Below are positions 1 to 20,358 of a stretch of DNA of 64,000 nucleotides, one piece after another. The notes under the pieces were generated by a model. The model was not told where the DNA came from, ran no database searches, and saw only the letters and a program-made list of their open reading frames with translations. The first letter of the stretch is position 1, and the number at the start of each line of letters is the position of its first letter. The translations under genes were made by a program, and so were the position numbers. Source of the stretch: Luscinia megarhynchos (lineage: Eukaryota > Chordata > Aves > Passeriformes > Turdidae); contig CM067589.1 of NCBI GenBank assembly GCA_034336665.1, positions 3,563,290 to 3,627,289 on the forward strand, written 5' to 3'.

Positions 1-5333
<5,333 letters not shown>

Positions 5334-5860
5334 CTGGCTGGCCAAGAATGATACCACGAACTACCTCATGCAAGTGCCTGCTGCCCCGAGGCGGGCGGAG
5401 CCCCCGCACCTCCCGGAGGGCAGTGTCAGCCCTGCAGAGCCCGGACTCCCTGCTCCCCTTGGCTGCAGCCTGCAGCAGGGCAGCCGTGGGATTCGCAGGG
5501 GTGGGAGTGCTGGCCGGGTGCGGACCTGTCCCACAGGTGTCTGCCCGCTGTCCCCAGCCGCTTTGCTGGAGGACACGTGCGACGTGCCACCTCCCTTCGT
5601 GGCTGTAAGGAGCTGAGCCCGCCCCGAGGACCCCCGGCTTGTCCCAGCCCTGCCACCACCTCAGCTGCACCGGACCGCGCCCACCCTGCGGAGGGGCCTG
5701 AGCTCCCCGCGGCCTCGCCTGCTGGAGCACCAGGATCCGGGAGCACTTTGTTATGAACTGGTGTTGGGAAAGTGTTTTTATAAACATGGATTGAATACAA
5801 ACTGGCTCTGCGTGTGTGTCTGTCGGGCAGGACGCGTGGCTGCTTGCCTCACTGTGCGAC

Positions 5861-5866
5861 AATAAA
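5861..5866 (+). terminator. WNK4 polyadenylation signal
   Basis: AATAAA about 530 bp after the WNK4 stop. The bases 5334-5860 are read as WNK4 3' UTR. The COA3 signal on the other strand is only about 115 bp away, so the two genes end tail to tail. Confidence 0.8.
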
Positions 5867-5979
5867 GAGCAAAACAGAAAACCCCCCGCAGCAGCCCCTG
5901 AGCAGGGCGAGATCCTGAGCTGGGCTCAGGCCAAGAGATGCCTGACAAGGGGCACGGACGCTGGTCTCCAGTGAGAGGG

Positions 5980-5985
5980 TTTATT
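5980..5985 (-). terminator. COA3 polyadenylation signal
   Basis: TTTATT on the plus strand (AATAAA on minus), about 200 bp past the COA3 stop codon. Confidence 0.75.
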
Positions 5986-6185
5986 GTGGGGAGCGGTGGG
6001 CCCTGGGCGGCCCTGGCCTTCCCATGGGTCTGCCCGCGGGGGGCCCTGCCTGCGGGGAGCCCCCGAGGCCTCCGGGCCAAAGCAGCGCACGGGGCAGACC
6101 CGAACCCCTCAGGGGTATCTGCCTCGAGCCCCGTCCTGTCCGGCGGGGCGGCAGCTCAGTCCCGGGCCGGGCCGGGCGCTCCCGC

Positions 6186-6592
6186 TCAGCTCCCGGCGCC
6201 CTCGGCTCGCGCCCGCGCCCGCGCCCGCGCCGCCTCCGCCTCCTGCTCCAGCTCGTCCAGGAACCGCTCCTGCGACACCGAGTAGAAGGTGTAACCGTCT
6301 GCGGGGGGAATTAAGGAAAAGCTGCGGGCGCGGCCCCGAGGCCCCCCAGCCCTGCCCTGCCCTGCCCTGCCCTTCTCCTGCCCCGGAGGATACAGATGCC
6401 GAATGTCACCGCGCCGATCCCGAGCGCCAGCAGCACGTTGCGGCTGCGGAGCCGGCGCTGCAGGGCGCGCTGGCGCTGGGCGTACTCCACCTGCGCCATG
6501 AGGCGGCGCTGCTCGGGGCTGAGCCCCGGCTCCCGGGACGGGTCGATGCGCCGCGCGAACGCCGCCTCACCCGGCTCCCCCGGCGCCGCCAT
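6186..6592 (-). CDS. COA3: COA3 (CCDC56), cytochrome c oxidase assembly factor 3
   Basis: Two exons on the minus strand, 6592-6394 and 6298-6186, give 103 residues (human 106). The ATG lies in an AAGATGGCGGC context, a YY1-type element. Residues about 13-33 ([11 protein letters not shown], then LSPEQ) match the conserved N-terminal block. A single hydrophobic segment at about 56-75 precedes [18 protein letters not shown] and a charged Ala/Arg/Glu tail. The splice joins ATCT to AC and restores the family's IYGYTFYS. Known role: inner mitochondrial membrane protein that with COX14 stabilises newly made COX1 during complex IV assembly. It faces CNTD1 across a repeat-rich interval. The minus-strand frame stays open far upstream through a minisatellite, but that is not coding (see rejected). 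Confidence 0.95.
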
Positions 6593-6784
6593 CTTCCCCC
6601 GCCGTCTCCGCGCGGACACGTGACGCCACTTCCGGCGGGAGCGCTGGCCAATCGGAGGGCCCCGAGCGGCGCGCGGCGTCGAGTGGTTGGCTGAGGCCCA
6701 GCGCGTGCCGGTCGCGGCATTGGAGCCTGCTGATTGGCGGAGTGGGGTCACGTGACTGAAGGTGCTGGGGCTCTGCCCCGGGCC

Positions 6785-7500
6785 TGCCCCAACCCCCGGC
6801 CCTCCCCGGACCCTCGAACCCCTGCCCGGGCCCGCGAAACCCTGCCCGGACCCCCGAACCCCTGCCCGGACCCTCGAACCCCTGCCCGGACCCTCGAACC
6901 CCTGCCCGGGCCCGCAACCCTGCCCGGACCCCCGAACCCCTGCCCGGACCCCTGAACCCCTGCCCGGGCCCCCGAACCCCTGCCCGGACCCCCGAACCCC
7001 TGCCCGGACCCTCGAACCCCTGCCCGGACCCCCGAACCCCCTGCCCGGGCCCGCGAACCCCTGCCCGGACCCCCTGAACCCCTGCCCGGGCCCCCGAACC
7101 CCTGCCCGGACCCCCTGAACCCCCTGCCCGGGCCTCGAACCCTGCCCGGGCCCGCGAACCCCTGCCCGGGCCCTCGAACCCCTGCCCCGACCCCCGAACC
7201 CCCTGCCCGGACCTCCGAACCCCCTGCCCGGGCCCTCGAACTCCTGCCCGACCCCCCGAACCCCTGCCCGGGCCCTCGAACCCCTGCCCGGGATCCTCGA
7301 ACCCCTGCCCGGGCCCTCGAACCCCCTGCCCCGACCCTCGAACCCCTGCCCCGACCCCCGAACCCCTGCCCGGAACCCCCGAACCCCTGCCCGGACCCCC
7401 CGAACCCCTGCCCGGACCCCCCGAACCCCTGCCCGGGCCCCCGAACCCCTGCCCGGACCCCTGAACCCCTGCCCGGACCCCCGGCCCTGCACCGGCCCTG
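6785..7500. repeat. G-rich/C-rich minisatellite of about 20-bp units between COA3 and CNTD1
   Basis: Roughly 35 degenerate tandem copies of a unit close to CGAACCCCTGCCCGGACCC, with units of 18-22 bp. Variants swap GGACCC for GGGCCC or GACCCC. The plus strand is C-rich and the minus strand G-rich, with runs of 3-5 G every few bases, so G-quadruplexes are plausible. It fills most of the 1.1 kb between the COA3 and CNTD1 start codons. There are no coding features inside. Confidence 0.93.
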
Positions 7501-7728
7501 CCCGCCCCCCGGAACCTCTGCCCGCACCCCCGGCCTTACCCGCACACCGGCCCTGCCCGAGCCCCGGCCCTGTCCCGCCGCCAGGCGCACCGAGCAGCCG
7601 TCCCGTCCCAGCGCCGTCTCCGGCAGCCGGGAGTCAGCGCTGCCGGGAGGAGGTGGCGGAGCTCTGGCCCGGTCTCTGCCTGTGGGGCTGGTGAAATTGT
7701 CATTACGGCTTCGGCCGTGACCCGCTAA

Positions 7729-10692
7729 ATGGGGTCTCAGGCGCCACTGGAACGCCGGAGCCGTGACTCAGGCCCCTTGTTCAGTGGGGTTGCTGCTGAA
7801 ATTATCGAGGACACCCTGATCCACTTGGCCACGGAGAATGAGCAGTACTTGAGTGAGCTGCCCGAGCAGGCTGGGTACTTCAAAGACACACGGATCGTGG
7901 GTGAGACTTTGCTACAGCACCTCCTGGGGCAGATGACAGCTGTACAGTGAGCTTCAGGAGACTGAAATGAGTAACTGCTGTGCTTTTTGCAGAATTTATA
8001 TTCCTTTTGTCTGAAAAATGGCACTTGGACCAATCAACTCGGTACCAGGCAGTGGAGTTACTTGAACGGTAATGAGTCCTAAACACCCAGCACATTTCCC
8101 ATTCACTGATGGGGTTATATTGCCCACACCCTGTCCCCCTCTGTCCCCTTCACCCAAACCATACATGACTAATGTGCGTGTTGAGGGCTTTATCTCTTCA
8201 TTCACCCAATCCAAATTACGAGTTCTACATATACTCTTAAGTATATGTGGAGTTGCCTTTCTTCTTTTCTCTCAGCAGACAGAACTGTTCTCTGAGCAAT
8301 TGTGGGTTTTGTAGGTTTATGATCAAGCAGGTAGAACAGATGTGTGATGGCAGAGGGAATGCCAAAGGTCGTGACCAAGGGCAGAGGAGCAGCTGGAGCT
8401 CTGTGAGGGATCAGATAGTCAACACCTTTGTCCTGAGACTGGTGTCGTGTGTTCAGCTCGCCAGCAAACTCTCTCTGCACTACAGTGTAAGTCAGCTCAG
8501 CCTACCCTTGCTTTAGCAGCGTGGTTAAATCTGCAGTGTATTAATCTCTCTTAAAAATAGATTTCCTTTTTGAAAGACAGTTGTGATAATGAAATGCCAA
8601 GGACACGACATTCCCTTTAGGGCAGGCAAATTGCTGCTCATCCAACAACAATTTGCTGGGAAATGTTCCCAGTTCTCGAGGGGAAAAAAAGTGCAGGAGA
8701 ATCTCGGCCTCTGGTTGTCAAAAATCGTGTGTCCACAGGGGTTCACACCTGCCTGGCAATAGTTTATTGAGTCAAGGAAACCTGTGGGAAAGGTCAGAGC
8801 TAGATTTCCCATGACAGCTCAAAGGACAGGTGGGTGAGCTGCAGCCTCACACTCGGCAGGAGGAGAGAGGTGATAGAGCTCTTTGTTCCTACTGAGTACC
8901 TTACTGCCTGGAAGATGTTTTGTCTCTTTTTTTTTTTTCTTCAGAGAGTGACCAGTGACACAGCTTTAAAATTTCTGCAGTCCTTAAAATACTCCTACAC
9001 TAAACAGGAATTGCTGGAGTCAGAGCTTGCTGTTTTAAACACTCTGCATTTCCACATCAATGTGTCAACTCCGTTGGCCTACGTGGAATTGCTTCTGGAG
9101 GTTCTAGGTGAGAGTATCAGAGAGAATGGGAAGGAAGTTTTTTAGTAGGATCATACAGCTGTTGCTGGTCTGAACAAAAGTGTCTGGTATTACAGATTTT
9201 TGCCTGTGGAACTGTCCAGGGCTTCACTTTTTAGATGAGAACTTTGTCTTTCGTAGAAAGTGATGAATGTTGTTGGACAACCAGTCATGACTCATTCAGT
9301 AAAAGATTAAGAGTTTAAAGCCCCCAAATGTGTTGCCAGGCCACATTTTCTGCAGTCATTCACCATTTTCTTGGCCCAGATCTGATGGCCTGAATTTCAG
9401 AGTGAAATTATACTGAGGCTGAGGGATCCTGTGTCATTCAGAGACAGAGCAGTTGAGAACTCTCTCTGCCTTATGGTACCTAAGATTCATAATTCAGTTT
9501 AGTGACCCAAAATGTGGGACTGATGGTGTGATCTCTGGCAGGATACAATGGCTGCTTGCTTCCTGCCAAACCCTTACACCAGCTCTGTGTGCAGCTGCTG
9601 GACTTCTGCTACCTGGCCAGAGAGACCATCTATGACTCTTTGCTGAAGATTGCCATCGAGAACTCCACCCCAAGCAAACTGCAGATGTAAGGGCCTTACC
9701 TGACAATGACTTAAAATAACCCTTTGAAATTAAAACCCTTAAAAAAGCTAATAAAGAGCAGCATAACTCTCATTATGCCATTTTTGGGGCATGTTTTAAA
9801 AGATAACTAGTTTGGGGGGCATTCATCGTTTCTGAATATACCAGTTCAAAGCAACCTGCTTTTCCACAGCTGCTTCATGGGCAGGGAAAGTGTTTCACTT
9901 GGTTGTTAAAATCCAGCCTTGCACTGTCAGTTCCAACTTCTGATGTTGGGCTTTGGTTGTTGGGCCTGAATAAGCCAACATGTCCTAGGCATTGGCAACT
10001 GCAGCAGCAGGTGCTTTTGAACTGTGAAGCAGCATTTTACACATGAACGAACTTCTCCTTCTGCAGAGCCAAGTTTTTAACAGTGAAGGAAGATTTCATG
10101 CTCTTGGCTGTTGGAATCATCAGTACAGGTGTGTTCATCCTGAGCCCTGGGCACTGGGAGCAGGTACAGTCGCTGCTGAACACGTTGGCTCTATGGGAAC
10201 ACAATGCCAAGGTGGTTTATCTGTCTCAGCATGCCAAGTGGGGCTGCACTGGGAGTGGCATGAGGGAGGGGACATCTCTGTCTTTTTAGCAGGAAGCATG
10301 TGGGATTGTCAGAGCTGAGGGCATGGGGCAGTTCTGTGTGCAGCATGTGCTTGCACTGGTGAGTGTCCTCACCTTCACAGCCAGAACAAAACGCCACAGG
10401 CAATGTTTCACTGGCAGGTAGAGAAACAATCTCATGGGACAACTCCCTGTGAAATGTGCCCGTGGAGCAGTTACTCTTGTCAGTCTGTAAACTCACGAGC
10501 TTTAGGTGCTGTATCTTTTCTTTTTTCCAGGTTGTGGAGCATTTAAACTGCATCACTGGCATTTCTCCACAAAGTATCCTGGAGTTCTCCTACGCCGTGG
10601 TGAGGCGCATAGTTGGCAGCACCACACCTGAGCAGCACCGTGGGAACTGTGGAACCAAATCTCCTGAGGACAGAATTCTGCCTCAGAAATAG
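7729..10692 (+). CDS. CNTD1: CNTD1, cyclin N-terminal domain-containing protein 1
   Basis: Seven exons: 7729-7900, 7993-8068, 8315-8486, 8945-9107, 9542-9686, 10067-10163, 10531-10692, giving 328 residues (human about 330). The start ATG (MGSQAPLE) precedes the conserved block with IIEDTLIHLA. The cyclin fold follows: FIFLLSEKWHLDQSTRYQAV, then FVLRLVSCVQLASKLSLHY, then KQELLESELAVLNTLHF and the STPLAYVELLLEVLG helix. Exons 6-7 give KFLTVKEDFMLLAVGII and a C-terminal helix. Known role in mouse: meiotic protein needed to mature crossover-designated sites, working with HEI10 and PRR19. The 3' UTR runs into the BECN1 3' end on the other strand. Confidence 0.95.
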
Positions 10693-11644
10693 AAGCACCC
10701 TGTCCATCCAGTCACTGGCACAGCAGCAGGAACTGTCATGCTGCTGCCAACTGTGGCACTGCCCAGGCACCCAGCGCAGCTCAGGGTTACCTGAATTGTG
10801 GAACAGCCTAGTAGTCGTGTTAATGAGCAAAGCTCATCCTGCCAAGCATTGGACTCATACTCTGAAGGGAGGCCCAACAGCATCATAGTGTTTAAAAATG
10901 CCCCAAAAGCTTTGTTCTAAGAGCTGCATGTTTTAAGTTCCCTTTAACCAGAGAGACCCTTCAGAGTAGTTGTGTTTGAAAGGTGCTGCCATGCCTGGAG
11001 CTCAGCTGGGACTGCTGGAACCAGCTCTCATGCCTGTGTTACAAATGGAGCTGTGCCATCTCCTCTTGCTGCTTTTATAAAATCCCTGTCTAAGCTGCCT
11101 GTAATTGTCCCCTCTGTCCCAGCACTTGGAGCTTGTTTGCTCTTGCCCCACCACAGCCAGTAGTGACAGCATTGTGATGGGGACAGAATGGGGCCAGTGC
11201 TGTGACTGCCACCACAGCAGTGCCCAGGCTGGGTGTCCCTGAGTGCCAGGGGTTTGTGCTGTGCCAGGCACTGCTGGCTAGAAACACCTGGACTGTGGAA
11301 TAGTTTCATTATTTCCTCAGTGCAGCCCTATGACGGAACAGGCTGCAGGAGGGATTACAGTGTTGTAATGATATCAAACCTTGTTAAGTGCAGTAGCACA
11401 AAGAAGTGCTGATATGACGTAGAAAATACTTTATTTTAAACTGTAGTTATTCTTTAATGACCAGGCAGAGTTCTGGCAGTTTTTCCACATTATTCCCTGG
11501 GTTTTAAAGTCTGCTTTTCCAGCCTTGCACGAGCTGTAACAGAGCAGCATCAAACTGATGGGTGTTCTGAAGTGTGACAGTGATTTACGTGCATGGCCAT
11601 AAACCCCAAAAAATAACGGTTTGGAATCCATTTAATAGCTGGGT

Positions 11645-11650
11645 TTTATT
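11645..11650 (-). terminator. candidate BECN1 polyadenylation signal
   Basis: TTTATT on the plus strand, about 200 bp beyond the BECN1 stop. A second TTTATT lies at 11430-11435. Either would place the BECN1 end inside the CNTD1 3' UTR. Confidence 0.5.
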
Positions 11651-11718
11651 CTGTTCAACTCAATGATACAACTTTGCATATTGCTTTTCTATAAACTACT
11701 TGTAATAATGTTATTTTA

Positions 11719-11724
11719 AATAAA
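11719..11724 (+). terminator. candidate CNTD1 polyadenylation signal
   Basis: AATAAA followed by a GT-rich stretch (GTGTCTTGTGG), about 1 kb past the CNTD1 stop. Bases 10693-11718 would be 3' UTR with no other gene seen. It overlaps the BECN1 3' UTR on the minus strand. Confidence 0.65.
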
Positions 11725-11848
11725 GTGTCTTGTGGATTTTTGGTATTGTAAACATTTTGTACTGGTTAATATTAAGAGATATCGGAATTTGCCTTTCTCC
11801 AACACAATGCAGACACTCCACAGTTGCCAGGCCAAGTTCTGACCACAG

Positions 11849-15620
<3,772 letters not shown>

Positions 15621-15888
15621 CGCGCCGCCCGCGCGCGCCCCGCCATCGCCGCGCGCCGGACGTGACGCAGGCGGGGCGCGGTCCTGGCAGGGCTGCGCGA
15701 GCCGCCCGCGCCATTTTCTGCGTCCCCGCCCCGGGCGGCGCTGAGCGGCCAGGACCCGGCGGCGCGTGCGCGCGGGGAGGGGGGGGTCACGCGGGCGGCG
15801 GGCGCGCGCGGCATTGGCGGGCGCGCGGCGTGAGGTCATTTCCGGTGTGGGCCCGGGGAAGCGGAGCGGCCCCCAGACCGGACCCGCC
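15621..15888. promoter_or_regulatory. bidirectional CpG-rich promoter of BECN1 and PSME3
   Basis: Only 268 bp separate the two start codons, which face away from each other. The interval is very CpG-rich with no TATA box that I can see, as expected for two housekeeping genes. Confidence 0.8.
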
Positions 15889-18800
15889 ATGGCCTCGCTG
15901 CTCAAGGTGGACCCGGAGGTGAAGCTTAAGGTGCGCCCGCCCCGCCGCTCGCCGCGCCCCGCCCCGCCTGGCCTCGCCCGGCCCGGCCCGGCTGCCGCCT
16001 CCGCCCCGCCGGCCCGCGCCGGGCTGTGCTGGCGCCGGCCCGGGGCGGGGCGGGCTCGGGGCCGTCCCACGGTGCCTCCCGGCCGTTCCACCCCGGCCGC
16101 CGAGCGCGGCCCGCCCGCCCCGGCGAGCCCCCGGTGTCTCCACCCCCGGCCGGCCCTGCAGCGCGGGGGGGCGGGGATGCGGCCGGGCTGCGCTCCGAGC
16201 CGTGCCCCGGCAGAGCGCGGGCCGGGCCCGCGGCGGCCCGGCGGGTCCGATGTGCCGCCCCGGCGGGTCTGACGTGCCGCCCCGGCGGGAGGGAGCTGCG
16301 CGGTGTCCAGTTTCCCGCAGCGCCCGGGCCGCGGGGCGGGCGGGCAGAGCCGCTCCGGGCGTCCCCGGGAGCTCCCGCTCGCCGCTCGCAGACCCCTCCC
16401 GTTCCTCGCGTTTCCCGGGGAGCGGGAGCTGCGCTGGGCTCCGTGCGCCGCCTCCCCGCGCCCCGCTGCTCGGCAGCGACCCTGACCTGTCCCTGTTTCA
16501 TCCTGCAGGTTGACTCCTTCAGGGAGCGGATCACGAGCGAGGTGAGTGTCACAGGTCGAGCAGGAAAGAGGTTTTTGGACCGAGACTTTCTGACAAGCTG
16601 CACTGTGGTTTGAGCCTGCTCTGGAAGCCTAGCAGCACTCAGGACATCAGTCACTCACTGCAGTGGGGTTCCTGAGCCTCGTGGCTCTCTTCTCACCTTG
16701 GGCTTTGTTTGGTTTTGGCAGCAGGAAGAACTTGTGTTCTCTTTGTTTCCTGCTTGCGCACAGATGATTTCCCTGTTGTTCCTGCCTGCTAGTGGGAGCA
16801 GTGTGGCCTTCTTTCACATCGCTGTTGGTTCTTTTTCTCTTAGGCTGAAGACCTCGTAGCAAACTTTTTTCCAAAGAAGCTTTTAGAACTCGATGGATTC
16901 CTTAAGGTAGGGTGTGCCTTGTCTCTGTATCCTTTTCTCATTTCCAGCTACATTTTGAAAGTGATGTGGCAGGTCTCTTCATGGGTATTTTCTGTGCACT
17001 TCACCTTGTTTGCAGAGACACAAGGCAGCAGCTGGTTGCTCACATGCACTGCAGTGCTGTTGGCTCTGGAGGGTGCTGCCTTTTGCAGTTTGCATTGTGT
17101 GATCTCTCACGTTTCTCTGTGTTCCCCCGTGGGCAGTGCTGGGGTCTCACAGGGACACCAATACTGAGCATGGCCTGGCACTCATGGATGGGGGAGCTCA
17201 CAGCCTATTGCCAGACCTTTTGTCTTCATTCTGATCTTACAGTTGGACAAGAGAGGGCCTGAATCTTTTGTGTTTGGTGTGGTAGAATTTGTTAATTCAT
17301 AATCAAATAACAAATCTGCTTTATTTTGCAGGAACCCATCCTGAATATTCATGATCTTACTCAGATCCATTCGGACATGAACCTCCCAGTGCCTGACCCA
17401 ATTCTTCTCACCAACAGCCATGATGGACTGGATGGGGTAAGGTTACCTTCTTGGCTGTGATCCCAGCTTCTGTTAAAACTGCATAGTTTGCCCTGTGCTG
17501 GGGTAAAATATTCTTATTTAATAACAGGCCTTGACCCAGAGGCTTTTAGAGATTGATCTCTCAAGCCTGGGAAGTCTGCTGGAGGTAACACTGCTCTGCA
17601 GTCCTTGCTGGGCTTTAAGGAAGTGTGCTTAGAAACCAGGAACATGGCAGGGCTCTTAAATTTTCCTTTTTTTCCTTTGCAACACTTTTACAGCTTACGA
17701 CTAGTTTGTGAGTAAAACATTTTGTATATTTTAGCCAAATATGAAAAAGAGGAAGCTTGAAGACCACGAAGAGACCTTTCAGGGTAAGAATCCCCGAGTC
17801 CCTTGTATTGCTGCCTGCTCCCTGAACCACTGCACTGAGCCTTGGGGATGCAAATCATGCCAGCCCCACTGCCCTGCCCTGACAGCAGCTGCTGCTCATG
17901 CAGGCCAGAGCCTGACCTACAGATGTTTGGATGTGGAGGAGTCAGCTTCCAGCTCTTAGAAGCATAATTAGTACTTCTCTGATAGACATAAGTAGTACTT
18001 GCTGTATCTTGGCCTGCTGACAGAGGCAGCTGATCTCCTGGTGACTCTGTGCAGTTTCTCTCTTTGTCTGGAAGAAGATTCCAGGCTTTGGATTAAGCTG
18101 AGACAGAAACTTCTTGTACGTGTGCACCAGGAAAACCCTTTGTGCTCAGCATCCTCGAGCTCTTCAGTCTCATCCTGCTCTGTTTTCTCTTTTCCTTCCC
18201 TTGTGGTCACTGCTGTTATCCCATGTCCCGTTTCCCCTTCCCTACAGGTGGCCACAGCCTGGCTCAGTCCCTTTCTGGCCTTGGTGGCAGATGAGTGAGG
18301 CTCAGGTGGCCCCTCGGTCCCACCCCGGCGCGGCCGCTCCTGCGAGCCACTGACGCTGGGGATTTGTCTCTGCCACAGGTACCAAAGTGTTTGTGATGCC
18401 CAATGGGATGCTGAAGAGCAACCAGCAGCTGGTGGACATCATAGAAAAAGTGAAACCAGAAATCAGGCTGCTCATTGAGAAGTGCAATACGGTGGGTGTG
18501 AGCCTGGAGTGAGGGGAGGCAGCAGGGTGGTTTTCCTCCCAGAGAGGTGGAGATGTGAAAGGAGCAGGTCCCTCTGTGCTGTAGATGAGGAATAGCAGGG
18601 CTTTGCCCTGTCTGACAGGGCTGGAAGGCAGCTGAGACCCTTTGGGAGCTCTGTTGTTTGCCTGAAGGAGAAGGATGTCTGTTAACAGGCCTCATGGGGC
18701 TTTGCTTTGCCCTTCTTTTGCACAGGCATAGACTCCTGCCAGGAGCTCCTGTGGCATGGTGAGGAGAGCTTTCCACGGGAAGCTGGGCCTGTGCTGGCTT

Positions 18801-20358
18801 GCACAGCATCCCAGCCATGTGGGAAGTGATCTTGGAAGCATTATAGGTGCATAAGGGACCTGCAGCAGTTTATCATGAGCTGTGTTACAAAGGCAGGGTC
18901 CTGGGAGGCTTTTGCTGACATTCTTGAGAGAAGTCTTTGTGCAGATGTTGGCATTGGTCAGTGTTGTGATCTCTCCACTGCAGGTCAAAATGTGGGTGCA
19001 GCTTCTCATTCCCAGGATAGAGGATGGGAACAACTTTGGTGTTTCTATTCAGGTAAGATGCTGCTGTGTGCTCCAGGGACTGGGATCTCTAGGATTTCTC
19101 TGAATCTTTCAGTTCATGGTGTCCAGCAGTTGCAGTGATGGGATTAGGTTAGGTGTTAAAACCCAAACCTGAACTTGAGGTGGTGCTGCTGAGACAGTGC
19201 TTCCTGAGCCAGCTGCAGCCTACTGGAGCTAATGGCTTCCTTCCCTGCAGGAGGAAACAGTTGCTGAGCTTCGGACTGTGGAGAGTGAGGCAGCATCTTA
19301 CCTGGACCAGATTTCTAGGTAGGCATGCAAGAGCAGACCTCTTTTTTGTGAACTCCTTGGAAAAGGAATGTGTTTGGGAAAGGTCCCCCAGCTGTTGTTA
19401 CAAGGCAGCTTGGACCTGAAAATAATCCTGGTGCTGTTTATCTGAGCTTTAATCTCTCTCTTTTCCTGCCAGATACTATATCACAAGAGCAAAGTTGGTT
19501 TCCAAAATAGCCAAGTACCCTCATGTGGTAAGTCAGCGAGGACATGGAGATTTACTTGTTTATGCTGCTGCTTCTTGGGAGTCTTGGAGCTGCTTTGTCA
19601 CTGTCCTTTCTGAGCTGAGGTTCTGGGCAAGAGGGGGGATCATGCAAGGATTGAGGGCAGCAGGCTGAAGGGGGGTTCCTCTGTGGAGGGCAGGGGTGAG
19701 GGAGGCTGGGCTGAGCCCTGTGTGCTCCCGGCAGGAGGATTATCGCCGCACCGTGACGGAGATCGACGAGAAGGAGTACATTAGTCTGCGCCTCATCATT
19801 TCAGAGCTGAGAAATCAATATGTAAGTGAGAACACAGAGCTCACACTGCCTCGTGCAGCACTGGAGAGCCCTTGTGATCCTGCTGCTGCTCCTCTCCCTT
19901 GTCCCCCTGAGCATGGCCATTCTGGCAGGAAGCCTGCCTGCTTCGGCTCCAGCGAGACGAGCCAACTGTTGCTTCTCCACCATCTCCTAGAGATGCAGAT
20001 GTTTCCAGCAGTGTTCACTCATTCCCTATGTGGGAATCTGATTTTGAGCTCTTCATGCAGTACAAGCCAATCCTAACATTTCTGAATAATTGTTTCTGGT
20101 ATTACATGTACTGGCTTCTGTAGGGTCTGGCTGAAGGAAGCCCTTACCTTAACCAGGTGTGTGGTTGCACACAAGGGTTCAGAGTGGGGCCAAGGGGAGT
20201 GGTGCTGCTGTGCTAACCAGTGTTTATGGTGAAAGCTGGATGGCTTCCTGTCTGAGTCCTGTTCTTCCTTTTTGCAGGTCACTTTGCATGACATGATTCT
20301 TAAAAACATTGAGAAGATCAAGAGGCCTCGGAGCAGCAATGCTGAGACCCTCTATTAA
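15889..20358 (+). CDS. PSME3: PSME3, proteasome activator subunit 3 (PA28 gamma)
   Basis: Eleven exons: 15889-15930, 16509-16541, 16844-16906, 17332-17436, 17735-17783, 18379-18491, 18984-19052, 19251-19318, 19473-19527, 19735-19821, 20278-20358. They encode 254 residues, the same length as human PA28 gamma. Landmarks: [27 protein letters not shown], the nuclear localisation cluster MKKRKLE in the homologue-specific insert, the activation loop segment [19 protein letters not shown], and the C-terminus [12 protein letters not shown]. Known role: nuclear heptameric cap that opens the 20S proteasome independently of ubiquitin and ATP, with substrates such as p21 and SRC-3. A long 3' UTR follows. 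Confidence 0.97.

Noticed and set aside
6311..7492. Open minus-strand frame of 393 codons continuing from COA3 into Gly/Arg-rich repeats
   Set aside because: The repeat unit lacks stops and several other frames are open too. The real COA3 starts at 6592 in a YY1-type context and matches the family length. The rest is minisatellite.
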